Source: Synanceia verrucosa
Taxonomy: Eukaryota; Chordata; Actinopteri; Perciformes; Synanceiidae
Direction of reading: 5' to 3'
Assembly (NCBI GenBank): GCA_029721515.1
Contig: CM056565.1
Coordinates: 12,836,742 to 12,900,741 of the forward strand
DNA: 64,000 bases
The notes below the pieces were generated by a model. It was given only the letters and a program-made list of their open reading frames with translations, made no database searches and was not told the DNA's origin. Positions 60,763 through 64,000 of this stretch are shown here, in pieces. Made by a program: the position numbers and the translations under genes. The stretch's first letter is position 1, and the number at the start of each line of letters is the position of its first letter.

Positions 60763-61844
60763 GTTTTTTTTCTACTTTCTGATGACATCAGTTTACAATA
60801 AACACGATTTTCTTTCAATACTAGCAGCTCAGACACTCAGATAATAACCTTAGGGAATAGAAAGTGAGGAGAAAAATGGAGCAAAATGAAGATCTGATTG
60901 TAAACCAGTGTACCTCATTAATTCAGAAACATGCAGTTCAAACATAGCTCTTTACAATGTAAATGGTAGACTTGACTTGGACCTGAATTCTTCCCCAATT
61001 GTATGATCAGGTGCTAACCTAGTACTTAAGATTGGTCTAGGCTTCCTGTGTCTTTGTGTGCCTGAATGCATTTAGTGTTAGATGCTTGAGGAAGAAGTGT
61101 CACACCTCCTTATCCTAGTCTGAACGTGACCCATTTCACATCGACACAAGTCACCCTGTCGACCAGCGTTACAGTGGTTCCCCTGAGGAAGGACAAGGGG
61201 AGCAGCAGCGCTACTGTACTCTCGCTTACATCTCTCCCCCACTAATAGGCAGCGGTTAAATAGGGAAAGCTGTGACCTGCATCATTTCATTATGCATGTG
61301 GAGAGTGTGTGTATAAGGGAGAGGGAGTTTTTCTCAGTATAATTAGAGCCTGATTAGTGTTGAGATAAGCTTAGCCTTTCAAATGACCCAATTACTGCAT
61401 GCAAAGAGGGTAGAGGTTATTTTTGCATTTTCTGTCTCAATGTCTGTGCCTCTCCGTCTCCATCACACACACACAGACGCACATGTGATCCCAGTGTGTG
61501 CATCATTTTAATGGGCCAGTATGTTGTGAGCTGAACAGATGTCACAGCGCATGGCCAGGGGCTGCAGCACAGAATCAGACAGCGTCAGGACCGGTCCAAC
61601 GCTAATTATGAAAGATACCACAATGCCTTGAAAAATAGCTTTCAAGCAGCACTTCTTGGATTTGTGAAACAGACGAGGTACAAATTTAAGGTGCTTCATG
61701 ACAATGAACACTGATTTTTCTTTCAACTTGAAGCACGCTGCTTCTCTGCTGGATAACACCGCTGTACTGGGGAGGTTAAAGACTCTGCAGTTTCTTATTA
61801 TAATACAATATTAAATAACTGGTGGATTTGCTTGTTTTAGTGCA
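60763..61844. other. Non-coding; possible conserved element at 61270-61410
   Basis: CATCATTTCATTATGCATGT, TATAATTAGAGCCTGATTAG and ACCCAATTACTGCATGCAAA pack homeodomain (TAATTA, CAATTA) and POU-like (ATGCAT, ATGCAAA) words into 140 bp, the best non-coding-element candidate by eye. The rest is featureless. Confidence 0.3.
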
Positions 61845-62272
61845 TTACCAATGATTATTTTCCACTGGTTTGACATGGGTCATCACAGTTGCTGGTTTCA
61901 GGCTGGCCAAAACGGTGCCAGTTCCCGCACCAGATACACTGGGAACAAAAGTGCTTATCAGTGAAAGACCCGCATTCATACCATTTAAGTGAACCCATGA
62001 GGCGTCATCAACAGGGGGCGTTGATTTCCCACCAAATAAAAACAAGGCCATACGAAAGCGAGTGTTACAGCAAGGAAAATACAATCATGGATCGCATCAT
62101 TGACTACCAGCAAGCATTTGTACTCATACAAATCATTATTTATTTGCGCCAAGGTTTTTTTTGTGCTGCTGTCTAACTTCTGTTGAAATTCTGTTGACGT
62201 CCATATGGCCAGCAAATATTTGGTCTCCTCCACTGACCACTGTACAATCTTCTTGTCACTTTTCTCCGCCAT
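61845..62272 (-). pseudogene. Broken Myb/SANT-like transposon protein remnant
   Basis: A minus-strand frame opens at 62272 with MAEKSDKKIVQWSVEETKYL and continues LAIWTSTEFQQKL. The W-S-x-E-E-T-x-x-L-L-x-x-W pattern fits the first helix of the Myb/SANT-like (trihelix-type, Myb_DNA-bind_4) domain of PIF/Harbinger accessory DNA-binding proteins and their domesticated relatives. The expected later helices with their second and third tryptophan positions are not visible. After about 60 codons the frame becomes non-protein-like, and a second frame (62084 to 61845) reads GGKSTPPVDDASWVHLNGMN and VSGAGTGTVLASLKPATVMT, implying a frameshift or deletion near 62085 or a lost intron. No partner DDE nuclease is visible. 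It could instead be an exon of a domesticated MSANTD-like gene, which I consider less likely. The family call is moderate and the pseudogene call likely. Confidence 0.4.
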
Positions 62273-63592
62273 ATTTCACACACACGTTTTCCTTGTTTAT
62301 TTTACCACGTGTGATCGGGATGAACCTGCTGATGTCTACCTTGTCATTATGGTTTGCTTAGTTTTACCTAGTTCCCATCAGGAACCAACTTTTTTTATTC
62401 CCGCATGCTCTGATTTTCGACATGAAAACGTCAGTCAGTTCGAGATCAAGAGCAGTAACCAGCATTGGGACGGTTCTCAGTCAGCCTGAAAACGCTGAGT
62501 GAGAGCTTCATCGCCATTTTGTTTACACTATTTTGTGCCTTCTCTGCCCGGTCAGCCAGTGACATGCCTGTTAGCTTTGTTTAATTCTTTTTATTTAGGG
62601 GTCACAGAAGTGGGACTTCAAATGAAAGAAACCTTCAAGATCGTGAATTACACACTCTGAGGCCGCAGAGGATCAGTGGCGCAGAGCCGAGCAATATTGA
62701 CCTGATGTGTCTCCCAGTATGAAGATGGATGTGATGGTTATATACTATATTACATGAGGGGAGGATTATATAGTGCAGAGATATTTCAGCTGTGTCTTTG
62801 AGGCAATGATGCCATTTAAATCTCTCATTAACACTGCCAGAGATTTATCACCATTTGAATGAGCAACATTAAATGATCTTTGGGATTATGGTAAGCTAAA
62901 TCAACCACCAACAAGAGAGGAGCAGCATCTATACTGAGTGTGTGCGCTCGCCGTTGTGCCTGCTGCACCCCCTCCCACTCGCTGCCTCCTCACTTTTTTG
63001 GGAAATTCTACTCTTATTTCTGTCCCTTTTCACTCGTGTTTTGCTCTTGTGATTTTTTCTGGTTAAATCCTGCCACCGCTGCTTAATTAGGATTGATTAT
63101 CTGTGTCTGTATGTGGGTGTATGCGCCTGAGGCTGGCGTGCATGTGTGTGTGCACACCTGGAAGCACAAGAGAAGGCATGCATTTCACAGTGGCAACGTT
63201 ATTTTTTTTCCCCTCTCTGCAAGTTGTGTTAATCAGTTTGTGTGTTTCTGACTCGAGTCACAGAAGGTCATACAATTAATTGGCAACTTGTCGGGAGTCA
63301 CAGTTGTTTTTTGTGCAGAGCAGACAGACATTTACACACCGACCCATATAATGGCCTATGCTTTGCAGTAGATCCCTGTCACCACCTATCCTTCTTTTTT
63401 AGCTACAGTCTCACTCTGCTCTCTTTCCCTCCCACACCACCATGCTGTGCCTCACTACCCTTGCCTCTGCTTTCATGTTTTAAGAGCTCCTCATTCCCTT
63501 TGAGTGTGATATTGCCCATTCCTCCCCTGTCTGGCTCCCCTCCTCTCCTCTCCCTCCTCCTCTCCTTTCTCCTTGTGTTTGCCAGAATGAGT
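62273..63592. other. Non-coding; TAAT-rich part at 62760-62900 and pyrimidine tract near the end
   Basis: 62273-62490 is the likely 5' flank of the Myb-like remnant. ATTTAAATCTCTCATTAACA and TGAATGAGCAACATTAAATG at about 62815-62875 resemble conserved non-coding sequence but are untested. From about 63400 to 63590 the plus strand is pyrimidine-rich (CCTCTCCTCTCCCTCCTCCT). The 153-codon frame at 63242-63703 follows from that bias. Confidence 0.35.
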
Positions 63593-63631
63593 GGCAGGTG
63601 TCTCCTCCAGATGCCAAGTTGTAGTTGGGAG
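63593..63631 (+). CDS. Possible short terminal exon (very weak)
   Basis: A long pyrimidine tract ends CTTGTGTTTGCCAG at 63592. The next 12 codons read NEWQVSPPDAKL and then a TAG stop. This is a strong-looking acceptor with a short open frame, so it could be the last coding exon of a gene whose other exons lie outside the window. The C-terminal AKL would resemble a type 1 peroxisomal signal if real. No family is recognised and chance is the better explanation. Confidence 0.08.
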
Positions 63632-64000
63632 GCAGATGACGGCCTGACAAGCGGCATGTGTACGCTTCTCCTCTTTTCTGCGTGTATGCATTATGGCTGG
63701 TGACTGGTGTGGAGTGATGGGAGAGAGACAGAGGAGGGTGATGGCTTTTGTAATTGAACCCTGACTGTGCTTGATGAAGCTTTCAGCAAATATCTAACAG
63801 GGGAGGCTAAGATGAGAATTTAGACAAACAACCAGCAGGAAATAGACGCAGAGGCAGAGGGAGCAAAGAGAGAAAATGAGAGAGAGTTGTGATTAAAAAG
63901 GCATCACTTGCCGAAATGGACAATTACTGGAATAAAGTGAAAGCCATGTGTGTATGCCAACCCAGAGGACAAAAGGACATTATCATCATTGCGATTACTA
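63632..64000. other. Non-coding, purine-rich patches
   Basis: Unique sequence with GA-rich parts at about 63715-63740 and 63845-63890. No feature recognised up to the window edge. Confidence 0.4.

Noticed and set aside
1..64000. Autonomous Tc1/mariner, LINE reverse transcriptase or endogenous retrovirus
   Set aside because: No catalytic motif block, long terminal repeat pair or long frame was found. Only tails and non-autonomous elements are visible.
1..64000. CRISPR array, operon or phage-type system
   Set aside because: No regularly spaced repeats of CRISPR form and no dense collinear genes. The sequence is vertebrate non-coding DNA.

Overview
The window looks like non-coding DNA from a ray-finned fish, probably a spiny-rayed (percomorph) teleost. 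I base this on AT-rich sequence without prokaryotic gene density, very frequent (CA)n/(TG)n and (GA)n microsatellites, tRNA-derived SINEs ending in short LINE-type tails, and several short non-autonomous DNA transposons of kinds I recall from teleost genomes. It is consistent with intergenic sequence or a very long intron. Family assignments rest on recall and internal comparison, because no database search was possible.

No confident protein-coding gene, rRNA or functional tRNA gene was found. The longest open frames are 173 aa or shorter and mostly lie inside repeats, microsatellites or purine/pyrimidine-biased tracts. Three weak coding signals are recorded. The first is a broken Myb/SANT-like open frame on the minus strand at 61845-62272, probably a PIF/Harbinger-type transposon remnant. 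The second is an exon-like 145 bp segment at 57322-57466 with an acceptor and donor. The third is a 12-codon stretch after a strong pyrimidine tract at 63593-63631.

The best supported content is transposon-derived. At 1827-2326 and 8237-8888 there are four copies of one inverted-terminus repeat family. At 18883-20022 an element with inverted ends contains a roughly 260 bp TA/CA array, and a partial second copy lies at 43601-43795. At 23430-24273 a MITE with about 45 bp terminal inverted repeats carries a tRNA-derived SINE. Further elements lie at 32570-32990 (with a palindromic CRE-type core), 38597-39206 (flanked by CTAA), 47581-48060 (about 65 bp inverted arms) and 52156-52723 (hAT-like, near-perfect 8 bp target duplication). 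At 45721-46533 a minus-strand tRNA-SINE abuts a plus-strand LINE/SINE 3' end with a (GACTT)n tail.

Between these lie microsatellites, polypurine/polypyrimidine tracts of several hundred bases and unique AT-rich sequence. A few unique stretches rich in TAAT and ATGCAT motifs may be conserved non-coding elements, but that needs alignment to test. There is no operon, CRISPR array, phage or other multi-gene system here.
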